This document shows positions 27,771-36,400 of a stretch of 64,000 bases of DNA, piece after piece. The position numbers were made by a program, and so were the translations under genes. The stretch is from positions 1,178,001-1,242,000 of the forward strand of contig CAWAFX010000002.1 of assembly GCA_963781495.1 (NCBI GenBank), written 5' to 3'. Each line of letters opens with the position of its first letter. Positions within the stretch are counted from its first letter, which is position 1. Under the pieces are notes generated by a model. It was not told the DNA's origin and did not search any database. It saw only the letters and a program-made list of their open reading frames with translations. Source of the DNA: Mayfieldus sp963781495 (GTDB lineage Bacteria; Actinomycetota; Thermoleophilia; Solirubrobacterales; 70-9).

Positions 27771-28678
27771 TAGTCAAAACTGGTCATCGACCGCAGCGCC
27801 TCGAAGCGCTCGTCGATCTCGTCCCGGGTCAGGCGGGCGACGCGCTCGGTGCCGAACTCCTCGACGTTGTAGGAGGCCAGAACGGTTCCGTAGCCCATCG
27901 CCCGGCGCAGGCTTCCCTCGTCGAGCTCGCCGCCCTGGCTGTCGAGGTAGCCGAGAAAGCCGCCGGCGAAGCTGTCCCCGGCCCCGGTCGGGTCGCGCAC
28001 GTCCTCGAGCGGATAGCCGGGCAGGGCGAAGAAACCGGACTCGCTGAACAGGGCCGCCCCGTACTCGCCCTGCTTGGCGACCACCGCCCGCGGGCCGAGG
28101 TCCATGATCGTCCGCGCGGCCCGGGCCAGGTTCGGCTCCTCGGTCAGCATTCGGATCTCGGCGTCGTTGATGATCGTGCAGTCGACCTCGCCGATCACCG
28201 CCAGCAGTGAGTCGCGGGTCGTCTCGATCCACATGTTCATCGAGTCCAGAGCCGCGAAGCTGACGCCCTCGCACTGCTCCCGCACCTGGCGCTGGAGGTC
28301 GGGCTGGATGTTGGCGAGAAAGAGGATGTCGGCCGAGCTCGAGGCGGCGGAGAGCTTGGGCTCGAAGTCGCCGAAGACGTTGAGCTCGGTGTCGTCGGTG
28401 TGGGCGACGTTGAGGTCGTATTCGTAGTGGCCGCGCCAGAAGAAGGTCTTGCCGCCCGGCACGCGCTCGATATCGGAGGTGTCGATTCCGCGCTCCTCGA
28501 GCAGGCCCAGCTCCCCCTCTCCGAAGTCCTCGCCGACCGGCCCGACCACGTGCACGTCGGAGAAGAAGCTGGCGGCGAGGGCGAAGTGGACCGCCGAGCC
28601 GCCGAGCATCCGCTCGCGCTCTCCGAACGGGCTCTTGACCGAGTCAAAGGCGATCGATCCGACGACTGTCAGCGACAA
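27770..28678 (-). CDS. PfkB/ribokinase-family sugar or nucleoside kinase
   Basis: 302 residues from TTG 28678, supported by GGAGG 9-13 bp upstream and the domain start SLTVVGSIAFDSV. PfkB signature 1 (GGSAVHFALAASFFSDVHVVG) and signature 2 with catalytic Asp (DPTGAGDSFAGGF) are intact. It phosphorylates a hydroxymethyl group of a sugar or nucleoside; the HYEYDLNVAHTDDTELN lid is adenosine/ribokinase-like but does not fix the substrate. It is divergent from the quinone oxidoreductase. Repeat copy C lies at its 3' end. Confidence 0.85.
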   Translation of the reverse strand: MSLTVVGSIAFDSVKSPFGERERMLGGSAVHFALAASFFSDVHVVGPVGEDFGEGELGLLEERGIDTSDIERVPGGKTFFWRGHYEYDLNVAHTDDTELNVFGDFEPKLSAASSSADILFLANIQPDLQRQVREQCEGVSFAALDSMNMWIETTRDSLLAVIGEVDCTIINDAEIRMLTEEPNLARAARTIMDLGPRAVVAKQGEYGAALFSESGFFALPGYPLEDVRDPTGAGDSFAGGFLGYLDSQGGELDEGSLRRAMGYGTVLASYNVEEFGTERVARLTRDEIDERFEALRSMTSFD

Positions 28679-28739
28679 GGCATTTCCTCCGGTGTGGGGC
28701 GGACGACACGCCGGAGGCGGGTTCCGCAAGGATGAGCGC

Positions 28740-29690
28740 GTGAAGGCTATCCAGATCAATGAGTTCGGCGGTCCCGAGGTGCTCGAGCACACCGACCTAC
28801 CCGACCCCGAGCCCGGCGCCGGACAGGTGCTGGTCACGGTCGCGCGCTCGGGAATCAACTTCGCCGACACCCACCAGACCCGCAACGACTACCTGGCCGA
28901 GCAGCAGCTGCCGATGGTCCCCGGCGGCGAGATCAGCGGCACGACCCCTGACGGAAAGCGCGTCGCGGCACTGCTGATGAACGGTGGCTACGCCGAGCAG
29001 GCGGCGGTCCCCGAGGCGGCGCTGGTCCCGGTCCCAGACGGGGTCGACGACGACCAGGCGGCGGCACTGCTGCTGCAGGGGCTGACCGCCTGGAGCATCC
29101 TCAACGTCTCGGCCCGGGTGCAGGAGGGCGAGTCGGTGGTCATCCAGGCGGCTGGAGGCGGGACCGGCAGCCTCGCCGTCCAGCTCGCCAAGCGGGCCGG
29201 CGCCGGGCGGGTGATCGCACTTGCCTCCAGCGAGGAGAAGCGGTCCCTGGCGCAGGAGTTGGGAGCCGACGCGGCGGTCGACTCGCGCGCCGACGACCTC
29301 GAGCAGCAGATCCTCGCCGCCAACGAGGGCGAGATGGTCGACGTGATCCTCGAGATGGCGGGCGGCGATGCGTTCGAGGCGGCGCTGCGGACCCTGGCCC
29401 CGTTCGGCCGCCTGGTCACCTTCGGAATCGCCTCGCGGGATGAGAACACGATCAAGACCGGGCACCTGATGCGCCACAGCCGCGGCGTGCTCGGCTTCTG
29501 GCTGGTCAACCTCTTCAGCCGCCCCGACCTCCTGCGGCGCGGGATCGAGGAGCTCCTCGGCGCCGCGGCGAGCGGCGAGGTGCGGGCAGTGATCGGCGGC
29601 GTCTATCCGCTCTCCGAGGCCCGGCGGGCACACGAGGACATCACTTCGCGCAATACCCAGGGCAAGCTGCTGCTCGATCCGAGCCGCTAG
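28740..29690 (+). CDS. Zinc-independent quinone oxidoreductase (MDR family)
   Basis: 316 residues from GTG 28740 (AAGGA about 7 bp upstream). The GroES-like domain begins KAIQINEFGGPEVLE and includes SGINFADTHQT, and the NADP-binding segment is IQAAGGGTGSLAVQLAK, the QOR pattern. It lacks the catalytic zinc Cys/His set of alcohol dehydrogenases. It should reduce quinones or enones with NADPH. The upstream frame to 28449 lies in the kinase region and is not coding. Confidence 0.85.
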   Translation: MKAIQINEFGGPEVLEHTDLPDPEPGAGQVLVTVARSGINFADTHQTRNDYLAEQQLPMVPGGEISGTTPDGKRVAALLMNGGYAEQAAVPEAALVPVPDGVDDDQAAALLLQGLTAWSILNVSARVQEGESVVIQAAGGGTGSLAVQLAKRAGAGRVIALASSEEKRSLAQELGADAAVDSRADDLEQQILAANEGEMVDVILEMAGGDAFEAALRTLAPFGRLVTFGIASRDENTIKTGHLMRHSRGVLGFWLVNLFSRPDLLRRGIEELLGAAASGEVRAVIGGVYPLSEARRAHEDITSRNTQGKLLLDPSR

Positions 29691-29725
29691 CCGGAGCGCC
29701 CCGCCCCGCTACGCTGAACCGCCGC

Positions 29726-31153
29726 ATGACCGCCTTCCGCGACCTGGGCCTTTCGCCCGAGATCCAAACTGCCCTCGACGAGCTCGGCTATGAGAAGCCG
29801 ACTGCGATCCAGGAGCAGGCGATCCCGGAGCTGCTCTCCGGCAACGACGTGATCGGCCAGGCGCAGACCGGGACCGGCAAGACGGCCGCCTTCGGGCTGC
29901 CGCTGCTGCAGTACCTCGATCCCGCAAGCGAGGACGTGCAGGCGATCGTCCTGACGCCGACCCGCGAGCTCTGCATCCAGGTCACCCAGGCCCTTCGCGC
30001 CTACGCCGAGCACCTGCCGGTCGAGATCGTCGCCGTCTTCGGCGGCGCTCCGATCCGCTCCCAGCAGGCCCAGCTGCGGGCCGGCGCCCAAGTGGTGGTG
30101 GCGACGGTGGGGCGGATGAAGGACCTTATGTCGCGCCACTCGCTGGTCCTCACCTCTGCCCGCTACGTCGTCCTCGACGAGGCCGACGAGATGCTCGACC
30201 TCGGCTTCATCGAGGACGTCGAGCGGATCCTGCGCCAGTGTCCCAACGGGCGCCAGACGGGACTCTTCTCGGCCACGATGCCGCCCCCGGTCCGGCGGCT
30301 GGCAGAGCAGTACATGTACGACCCGGTGACGATCAGCGTCACCCCGAAGCAGCTGACCGTCGACGCGATCGAGCAGGCCTACCTCGAGGTGCCGGGCCGC
30401 GAGAAGGCCGAGAAGCTGATCGAGCTGCTGCGTGCCGAGGAGCCCGAGCAGGCGATCATCTTCTGCCGCACCAAGATCGGCGCCTCGAGGCTCGACAAGG
30501 CGCTGAGCCAGCGCGGCCTCGACGTCAAGGCCCTGCACGGCGACATGAGCCAGGGCTCGCGCGACGGGGTGATGATCGCCTTCAAGGAGCACCGGGTACG
30601 GCTGCTGGTCGCGACCGACATCGCCGCCCGCGGCCTCGACATCGAGCACGTGACCCACGTCATCAACTACGACGTGCCCGACACCACCGACTCCTACGTG
30701 CACCGGATCGGCCGCACCGGCCGCGTCGGCCGCACCGGGCGGGCGATCACGCTCGTCACCCCGACCCAGCGCAAGGAGATACCCCGCATCGAGCGCGAGG
30801 CGAAGGTCAGCATCGGTGCCTGGGAGCCACCCGAGGAGCGGCTCGAGCACGCGCCGCGCCCGCGCCGCCGCAGCGAGAGCGAGCGCAAGGCGGAGGGCAA
30901 CGGCGCCCCCGCGGATGGCTCGGTGAAGCTTTTCGTGAACCGCGGCCGGCGCAGCGGCGTCAGCGAGGACGACCTGCGCTGGGCCCTGACCGAGGGCGCG
31001 GTGGTGCCCGAGGAATCGATCGACTCGGTCCGGGTGCTGGAGCGCTTCAGCTTCGTCGAGCTCGACGCCAAGCTCGCCGAGCAGGTAGTTGAGCGGCTCG
31101 ACGGCACCAAGCTCAAGGGCCGCGAGATCCGGCTCGAAGTCGCGCGCTCCTAG
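29726..31153 (+). CDS. DEAD-box RNA helicase
   Basis: 475 residues with the Q motif, AQTGTGKTAAF (I), TPTRELCIQ (Ia), VLDEADEMLD (II), SATMPP (III) and HRIGRTGRVGR (VI). A basic linker (RPRRRSESERKAEG) leads to a C-terminal DbpA-type RNA-binding domain (VKLFVNRGRRSGVSEDDLR onward), so it is a CsdA/DbpA-like helicase for ribosome assembly or cold adaptation. It is convergent with the response regulator gene, with 5 bp between stops. Confidence 0.93.
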   Translation: MTAFRDLGLSPEIQTALDELGYEKPTAIQEQAIPELLSGNDVIGQAQTGTGKTAAFGLPLLQYLDPASEDVQAIVLTPTRELCIQVTQALRAYAEHLPVEIVAVFGGAPIRSQQAQLRAGAQVVVATVGRMKDLMSRHSLVLTSARYVVLDEADEMLDLGFIEDVERILRQCPNGRQTGLFSATMPPPVRRLAEQYMYDPVTISVTPKQLTVDAIEQAYLEVPGREKAEKLIELLRAEEPEQAIIFCRTKIGASRLDKALSQRGLDVKALHGDMSQGSRDGVMIAFKEHRVRLLVATDIAARGLDIEHVTHVINYDVPDTTDSYVHRIGRTGRVGRTGRAITLVTPTQRKEIPRIEREAKVSIGAWEPPEERLEHAPRPRRRSESERKAEGNGAPADGSVKLFVNRGRRSGVSEDDLRWALTEGAVVPEESIDSVRVLERFSFVELDAKLAEQVVERLDGTKLKGREIRLEVARS

Positions 31154-31158
31154 CGGAA

Positions 31159-31548
31159 CTACTTGCCGTCGCCGTCGGCGTTCGACGTCAGGTCGGCGAT
31201 CCGGCCCAGCAGGTCGTCGAAGTCGATCGGCTTCGGGACGCAGCCGTTGGCGCCCAGCTCCTCGGCTTCGCTCAGAGTCGCCTCGGCGCGGTGGGCGCTG
31301 ACGATCAGCACCGGGACGTCGCGGCCCTCGTCGCGCATCGTCCGCAGGGCGTCGAGCCCCGACATCCGCGGCATCATCGCGTCGAGAAGGATCAGGTGCG
31401 GCTCCTGGCCGGGCTCCATCGCGGCCAGCGCCTCGACCACCTCCTGACCGTCGGCGGCGGTGGTGACCTCATAGCCCTCCATCTCCAGCCGCGTGCGAAG
31501 CAGCAGCAGGATCGTCTCTGAGTCGTCGGCGACGAGGACCCGGGTCAA
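31159..31548 (-). CDS. Single-domain response regulator (CheY-like)
   Basis: 129 residues consisting of one receiver domain: acidic pocket ADDSE at 7-11, phospho-acceptor Asp near 56 in LILLDAMMP, Thr/Ser in VSAHR and the Lys in VPKPIDFDD. There is no output domain. It is translated after the histidine kinase with a 4 bp overlap, so it is the likely cognate partner in a phosphorelay. Downstream output is not in the window. Confidence 0.92.
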   Translation of the reverse strand: MTRVLVADDSETILLLLRTRLEMEGYEVTTAADGQEVVEALAAMEPGQEPHLILLDAMMPRMSGLDALRTMRDEGRDVPVLIVSAHRAEATLSEAEELGANGCVPKPIDFDDLLGRIADLTSNADGDGK

Positions 31549-33350
31549 CGCGCCGCTGCTGCGGCTGGCTCGTCTACCGCCTCCCGACCAGAGAGGGCGG
31601 GAAGAACTATGCGGAAGGTGGCGCCCTCGCCCTCCTTGGAAGTGACGCCGATCGCTCCCCCGTGGAGCTCGATCAAAGACTTCGCAATCGCCAGGCCCAG
31701 CCCGGTGCCGCCGACCCGCTGGGTGAGGCCGGCCTCACCGCGGGTGAAGCGGTCGAACACGTGGTCCAGCTGGTCGGCCGGGATCCCCGGGCCGTCATCC
31801 GAGACGGCCACCTCGACCTCGGAGCCGACGGCGGACGCCGTCACCTTGACGGTCGCGCCCTCCGGGCAGTACTCGGTCGCGTTGGTGAGCAGGTTCACCA
31901 GCACCTGCATTATCCGGTCCGGCTCGGCGCTCACCTGTGGCAGGTCGGACTCGATCTCGACCTCGAGCCGCTGGCCGCGGGAGTTGGTCAGCCCCATGAT
32001 CAGGCGCGCGGCTCCGGCGACGATCGGGCCGATCTCGCAGCGGACCGGGTTGATCGCCAGGCGGCCGGCGTCGCTGCGGGCCAGGTCGAGCAGGTCGTTG
32101 AGCAGACGGACCAGGTGGCGGGTGTTGTCGAGGATGATCTCGACCGTCTCCGCGTGCTTGTCGGAGAGCTGGTCGCGCTCCAGCATCAATAGCTCGGCGA
32201 AACCCTGGACCGAGGTCAGCGGGCTGCGCAGCTCGTGCGACGCGGTGAGGACGAACTCGTCCTTCATCCGCTCCAGGCGGGCGCGGTCGGAGACGTCGCG
32301 GATCGAGAGGACGCTGCCGCCCTCCGGCGTTCCCATCGGCGACGCGGTGATCGCCAGCTCGGTCCGTCCCTCGCCCGTCCGCAGCTCTTGGCGCTCGAGG
32401 CCGGCGAGCAGGCGCTCCACCTTGCGCGGCTTGACGGTGTCGTTGACGAGGACGTCGCGGATCGGCGATGCGATCGTCGCCGCCGGCAGCAGCCGCCGGG
32501 CGGCGGGGTTTGCGTCGGTGACCACGCCCTTGGAGTCGACGGTGACGACGCCGTCGCTGAGGCTCTCCATCGTCACCTGGAGCCGGCGCTGGCTCTCCTC
32601 GAGCCCGCGGTAGGCACCCTGAAGCTCGTCGGCCATCTCGTTGAAGGCCATTCCCAGGGTCGCGGTCTCGGCCGGCCCTCCGACCTCGACCCTGGTCTTG
32701 AGGTCGCCCTCGGCGAGGCGTCCGGAGGCGTCGACGAGGCGCTCCAGCGGTCGCCGCATCGAGGCGATCAGGCCGGAGAAGAGCAGCACCGCCGCGATCA
32801 GGCCGGAGATCAAGCCGATCCCGACCAGAAGTGCGGTCTTGCGGGTGTCGTCGGTGACCTTGCTGCGCAGATGTGCGCGCTCGGCGCTCTGGCTGGCGAT
32901 CAGGGCGTCGCCGCTGCGGACGACGGCGCCCGCGAGCGTGCGCTGGCGGGCCGGGGGAGGGGCGCGGCCGGCGAGGATCGGCTCGGCGACCAGCTGGCGC
33001 CAGCGCTTCTCGGCGCTGACCTCCTGCGAGAGGAGCTGCTGGGCGCGGTGATCGTCGTCGGTCAGGTTGCGAGCGTCGGCCGCGGCCTGGTCCGAGGTCG
33101 CCGCCGCTGCCTGGAAGTGCCGGGCCGCCGACCCGCCGGCCTGGGGGCCGCGCAGTGCCGACTGCTCGACGACGAAGGCCTGGCGCAGGTGCTCACCCGA
33201 GACCTCGAGCTGAAACGAACGGGTTATGGAGTCTTCGTAGTCCTGGCGCAGCTGAAAGAGGCGACCCACCCCGATCACCGTCACGCCTGCGAGCAGCGCA
33301 AAGGTGATTGCAAAGCCAATCCTCAAGCGGTTTGCGAGCGATGGGTTCAC
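31545..33350 (-). CDS. Membrane sensor histidine kinase with HAMP and PAS domains
   Basis: 601 residues. Helix 1 (about 12-34), a helical extracytoplasmic sensor of ~135 residues, and helix 2 (about 172-197) are followed by HAMP (198-250), PAS (about 255-350), HisKA with phospho-His near 372 (SHELRSPLTSVQG) and HATPase with VNLLTNATEY and DDGPGIPADQ. The sensor has no Cys or clear ligand fold and looks like a CHASE3/4-helix bundle. It is paired with the downstream receiver and divergent from a secreted Gly-rich protein gene 70 bp away. The stimulus is unknown. Confidence 0.93.
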   Translation of the reverse strand: MNPSLANRLRIGFAITFALLAGVTVIGVGRLFQLRQDYEDSITRSFQLEVSGEHLRQAFVVEQSALRGPQAGGSAARHFQAAAATSDQAAADARNLTDDDHRAQQLLSQEVSAEKRWRQLVAEPILAGRAPPPARQRTLAGAVVRSGDALIASQSAERAHLRSKVTDDTRKTALLVGIGLISGLIAAVLLFSGLIASMRRPLERLVDASGRLAEGDLKTRVEVGGPAETATLGMAFNEMADELQGAYRGLEESQRRLQVTMESLSDGVVTVDSKGVVTDANPAARRLLPAATIASPIRDVLVNDTVKPRKVERLLAGLERQELRTGEGRTELAITASPMGTPEGGSVLSIRDVSDRARLERMKDEFVLTASHELRSPLTSVQGFAELLMLERDQLSDKHAETVEIILDNTRHLVRLLNDLLDLARSDAGRLAINPVRCEIGPIVAGAARLIMGLTNSRGQRLEVEIESDLPQVSAEPDRIMQVLVNLLTNATEYCPEGATVKVTASAVGSEVEVAVSDDGPGIPADQLDHVFDRFTRGEAGLTQRVGGTGLGLAIAKSLIELHGGAIGVTSKEGEGATFRIVLPALSGREAVDEPAAAAAR

Positions 33351-33420
33351 ACAGGTTCCCTCTGGCGCATTACACTAATCCGTACCCGAAATTCGTGACG
33401 CAGTTTGTCTATCGGCAGCT

Positions 33421-34083
33421 ATGCAGGACGCAATAACACACGAAACGCTTCATGACACGCTCGCCGGTGAGTGGCGGCGTCGCATGGCTTCGCGTGGAAT
33501 CTTCGCTGCAGTGCTGCTCGCGGTGCCGGTTCTGGTCGCCGCGGCTATCGGGTTCAGCGCCGGCAGCGGACTTCCTTTCGGGATCAGCTCATTCGCCAGC
33601 GGTCCCAACGACCCCGCGGTGACGGGCGGCAAGCAGGCGAAGGGCAACAGCATCAGCCGTCTGCTCGGCAACAGCGCCTCGGCGGCGATCGTCAGCCCGG
33701 CCAGCGCGCCCGGCGGTGGAGGAGCGCAGAACTCCGCTGGCGGCGGTTCGGGAGGTGGCGGCTCGGCCGGCGGAGGAGGCGGCGGTCATCACGTGGCTCC
33801 GGTCGCGACTCCGCCCAGCTCCGGCGGCTCGACGGGCGGCGGCGGCGGCTCGACCGGCGGCGGCAGCACGACGATTCCCGACCCGACCGGCACCAACCCA
33901 GACGGTGGCGGCCAGGGGATACAAGTTCCCAGCCTGCCCAACCTTCCCGTCTCGCCGCCCAGCGGCGGTGGCGACCCGCTCAGCGGTGTCACCGGCGCAC
34001 TGCCCGGCGGCAGCGGTCAGAGCAGCAGCGGCGGCGGCCTCAACGGCGTCGTCGGCGGCGTCACCAACGGCCTCGGCCTCTAG
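33421..34083 (+). CDS. Membrane-anchored Gly/Ser/Pro-rich secreted protein
   Basis: 220 residues. A cytoplasmic N terminus (QDAITHETLHDTLAGEWRRR) precedes one hydrophobic helix (IFAAVLLAVPVLVAAAIGF), then ~180 residues of low-complexity Gly/Ser/Pro with a HH pair. No catalytic domain is visible. ATG 33421 has no good ribosome site; ATG 33484 is an alternative start that would make the helix a signal peptide. It is divergent from the histidine kinase, so it may be a regulated envelope protein. Confidence 0.6.
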   Translation: MQDAITHETLHDTLAGEWRRRMASRGIFAAVLLAVPVLVAAAIGFSAGSGLPFGISSFASGPNDPAVTGGKQAKGNSISRLLGNSASAAIVSPASAPGGGGAQNSAGGGSGGGGSAGGGGGGHHVAPVATPPSSGGSTGGGGGSTGGGSTTIPDPTGTNPDGGGQGIQVPSLPNLPVSPPSGGGDPLSGVTGALPGGSGQSSSGGGLNGVVGGVTNGLGL

Positions 34084-34703
34084 CCCGTCCTCAGCCTGAC
34101 CCCGAGCTGCACCTCGAGCTGGGCGATCGTGTCCGCGGTCTCGCGATGCAGGATCGCGGTCATCCCGACCGCCTCGGCTCCGGTGCAGTTCTCGCGCAGG
34201 TCGTCGACGAAGACGCAGTCCTCCGGAGCCAGCCCGAGCTGCTCGGCGGCAAGCCGGTAGATCTCCGGCTGCGGCTTGTGCAGGCCGACCTCGGCCGAGA
34301 TCACGACGACGTCGAAGAGGTCGCGGATCTCCTCGGTGTAGTGATCCATCACCCAGGAGTTGGAGATCAGCCCGGTCGGCACGCCGACCTCCTGAGCCCT
34401 CTCGACCGCATTCAGCATCTGCTGGTTGGGTTGCAGGCCGGCGAACAGACCCTCGACCAGACCCTCGGGGCCGGTCCCCAGCATCCCGGCGAAGCGACGC
34501 TCGAACTCCGCTGGCTCCAATTCTCCGGTCTCCAGCCCGCGCAGCGCAGCCAGCGCCTCGGGGTTCTCCTTGAACAGGCGCCGGGCGGCGTCGGCGTCGA
34601 GCCCGCGCTGCTGGCAGAAGGCGGTGAAGCTGGACCAGATGTCGGTGGTCAGGACGCCGCCGAAGTCGGCAAGCAGGGCCTTCTGGGTCGACTCGTCCGT
34701 CAT
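34080..34703 (-). CDS. HAD-superfamily hydrolase (subclass IA, ACAD10-type)
   Basis: 207 residues from ATG 34703 (an ATG also at 34712). HAD motif I reads LLADFGGVLT: the nucleophile Asp is kept, while the second Asp of DxD is Gly, as in the epoxide-hydrolase/ACAD10 N-terminal group. Motif II is LISNSW, motif III has K in HKPQPEIY, and motif IV is VFVDDLRENC. The variant motif I suggests altered or lost phosphatase activity. It abuts the divergent APH-fold kinase gene; both domains are fused in ACAD10. Confidence 0.83.
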   Translation of the reverse strand: MTDESTQKALLADFGGVLTTDIWSSFTAFCQQRGLDADAARRLFKENPEALAALRGLETGELEPAEFERRFAGMLGTGPEGLVEGLFAGLQPNQQMLNAVERAQEVGVPTGLISNSWVMDHYTEEIRDLFDVVVISAEVGLHKPQPEIYRLAAEQLGLAPEDCVFVDDLRENCTGAEAVGMTAILHRETADTIAQLEVQLGVRLRTG

Positions 34704-34718
34704 ATGCTCCATCCGCGC

Positions 34719-35771
34719 ATGGGAACCGAGGCTACACCTGCGGAAATGCCCGACGGGATCGACTCGGAACAGATCGAAAACTGGTTTGCGGCCAACGTCG
34801 ATAGTGCGGAGCCGCCGCTTCGATTTCAGAAGATTTCCGGTGGCCACTCCAACCTCACCTACGAGGTCCGCGACTCGGCGGGACGGCGCTGGGCGATGCG
34901 CCGGCCTCCGCTCGGCAAGACGCTGGGCTCGGCCCATGACATGGCTCGTGAGCAGAAGGTCGTCTCGGCGCTGGCCGCGACCGACGTCCCGGTGGCGCCG
35001 ATCGCCGGCTTCTGCGACGACGAGTCCGTCAACGAGGCCCCCTTCTACGTGATGGAGTTCGTCGAGGGGCCGATCCTGCGCTCCGAGGCCGACGCCGAGC
35101 AACACTTCGACGAGACCGAGCGGCGGGCGATCGGCGAGCGGGTTGTCGACACCCTGGTCGACATCCACGCGGTCGACGTCGACGCGGTCGGGCTCGGCGA
35201 CCTGGGTAAGCGGGAGGACTACGTCGCCCGCCAGCTGCATCGCTGGCAGGGGCAGTGGGAGAAGTCGAAGACCCGCGAGCTGCCGGTCGTCGAGGAGGTC
35301 CACGACCGCCTCGTGGCGAGGATCCCCGAGCAGGGGCCGGCGACCATCGTCCACGGTGATTACCGGCTCGACAACATGATCCTGACCGAGTCCGGCGAGG
35401 TGGCGGCGGTCGTCGACTGGGAGCTCTGCACCCTCGGTGACCCGCTCGCCGACGTCGGGCTGCTGTACGTCTACTGGGCCCAGCGCGGCGACCAGATGAC
35501 TGCACTGATGCAGCCGCCGACCACCGCCGCCGGTTTCCCCTCCCGCGAGGAGCTGATGCAGCGCTACGCCGAGCGCTCCGGCCGCGACCTGGCCGAGCTC
35601 GACTACTACGTCGCCCTGGCGCGCTGGAAGCTGGCGATCATCCTCGAGGGGGTCTACTCGCGCTATGCCGCCGGCGGCTACGGCAAGACCGATCAGGGCT
35701 TCGAGCAGTTCGCGAAGTCGGTCGAGGACCTTGCCGATGCCGCCGCCGAGGCCGAAGCCCGGCTCGGCTGA
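34719..35771 (+). CDS. APH-fold kinase, ACAD10/11 kinase-domain type (possible hydroxyacyl-CoA kinase)
   Basis: About 350 residues from ATG 34719 (ATG 34704 and 34746 are alternatives). KISGGHSNLTYEV is the nucleotide loop, IVHGDYRLDNMI the catalytic loop with HGDxxxxN, and VVDWELCTLGDPLADVG the metal-binding DWE segment. This is the aminoglycoside-phosphotransferase group found as the kinase domain of ACAD10/11 and in LvaA, which phosphorylates 4-hydroxyacyl-CoAs. The matching dehydrogenase lies 1.1 kb downstream. Homology is strong; the substrate is inferred from context. Confidence 0.85.
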   Translation: MGTEATPAEMPDGIDSEQIENWFAANVDSAEPPLRFQKISGGHSNLTYEVRDSAGRRWAMRRPPLGKTLGSAHDMAREQKVVSALAATDVPVAPIAGFCDDESVNEAPFYVMEFVEGPILRSEADAEQHFDETERRAIGERVVDTLVDIHAVDVDAVGLGDLGKREDYVARQLHRWQGQWEKSKTRELPVVEEVHDRLVARIPEQGPATIVHGDYRLDNMILTESGEVAAVVDWELCTLGDPLADVGLLYVYWAQRGDQMTALMQPPTTAAGFPSREELMQRYAERSGRDLAELDYYVALARWKLAIILEGVYSRYAAGGYGKTDQGFEQFAKSVEDLADAAAEAEARLG

Positions 35772-35845
35772 TTCCACGGCCGTCCGGGTTGACCGCGTTG
35801 CCCGGGGCGTGAAAGGCTCGGGGTCATTCAATCGAAAGGATGTTT

Positions 35846-36325
35846 GTGATTCGAAGGCACCTCACTTATGCAAACGCGATGTCAACCATCGCCGTCTTCC
35901 TGGTGCTCGGCGGAAGCGCCTGGGCGCTCGCCAAGCACAGCGTCGGCACCAAGCAGCTGAAGAACAAGGCCGTGACGACGAAGAAGATCAAAAACGGAGC
36001 CGTGACCGGAGCGAAGATCGCGGCCGGGGCAGTACCTGCCACGAGCTTCAACGTCACCGTCGCCCAGGCCACAGGCCCAACGCTTGCGCCAACTCAGGTG
36101 GGTGGGGCGACGGCAACCTGCCCGGCGGGCAAGAAGGCGATATCCGGCGGTGGCCTCTCTGACAACACGAACAACGGTGCCTTCATCGAGGACTCGCGTC
36201 CGGTGACCGGCACCACGGGCGCGCCCACGGCGGCTGGGACGTTCACCGGATGGCGCGTGATTTGGCAGAACAACACAGGCGCCACCAATAAGACCCCGAC
36301 TGTCTACGTGGTCTGCCTCGGCTAA
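35846..36325 (+). CDS. Exported repeat protein of the Thermoleophilia RRHLTYAN family
   Basis: About 160 residues from GTG 35846; ATG 35840 is disfavoured because its AAAGG touches the start codon, whereas GTG has it at proper spacing. It starts IRRHLTYANAMSTIAVFLVL, an N-terminal anchor I associate with many paralogues in Thermoleophilia. A short repeat region follows in which AVT and KIKNGAVTGAKI-like units recur (V-T-x-x-K-I-x-x-G-A), then a Cys-containing C-terminal domain (TCPAGKKAISGGG; VYVVCLG). It is probably an exported surface protein; function unknown. Confidence 0.75.
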   Translation: MIRRHLTYANAMSTIAVFLVLGGSAWALAKHSVGTKQLKNKAVTTKKIKNGAVTGAKIAAGAVPATSFNVTVAQATGPTLAPTQVGGATATCPAGKKAISGGGLSDNTNNGAFIEDSRPVTGTTGAPTAAGTFTGWRVIWQNNTGATNKTPTVYVVCLG

Positions 36326-36350
36326 TGGAGAGCTCTTAGCCCTCGGTGGT

Positions 36351-36381
36351 GGGGCGGCGTCCTCTGAGGCGGCGCCGCCCC
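36351..36381. terminator. GC hairpin between convergent genes
   Basis: GGGGCGGCG at 36351-36359 and CGCCGCCCC at 36373-36381 form a perfect 9-bp stem with a 13-base loop. It lies 26 bp after the exported protein gene and 20 bp before the convergent flavin-reductase gene, so it could end transcription from both sides. No U-tract follows on either strand. Confidence 0.6.
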
Positions 36382-36400
36382 GTCACCCCGATCGCGCCGG

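Noticed and set aside
31154..31200. Fourth copy of the dispersed repeat (ACTACTTGCCG)
   Set aside because: Similarity is limited to a few bases, with no hairpin or CGTTTCGCGG end; it belongs to the response-regulator coding region.
33351..33420. Divergent promoter between the histidine kinase and the secreted protein
   Set aside because: The gap must carry regulation, but no -35/-10 pair with proper spacing is convincing.
33715..34080. Gly/Ser-rich repeats as a CRISPR or tandem-repeat array
   Set aside because: They are low-complexity codons of a secreted protein, with no constant repeat unit or spacer.
33471..34700. Part of a 766-codon plus-strand frame upstream of the kinase
   Set aside because: Only the part from 34704 matches the APH kinase family. 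The earlier part overlaps the secreted Gly-rich protein and the HAD gene and has no motif.
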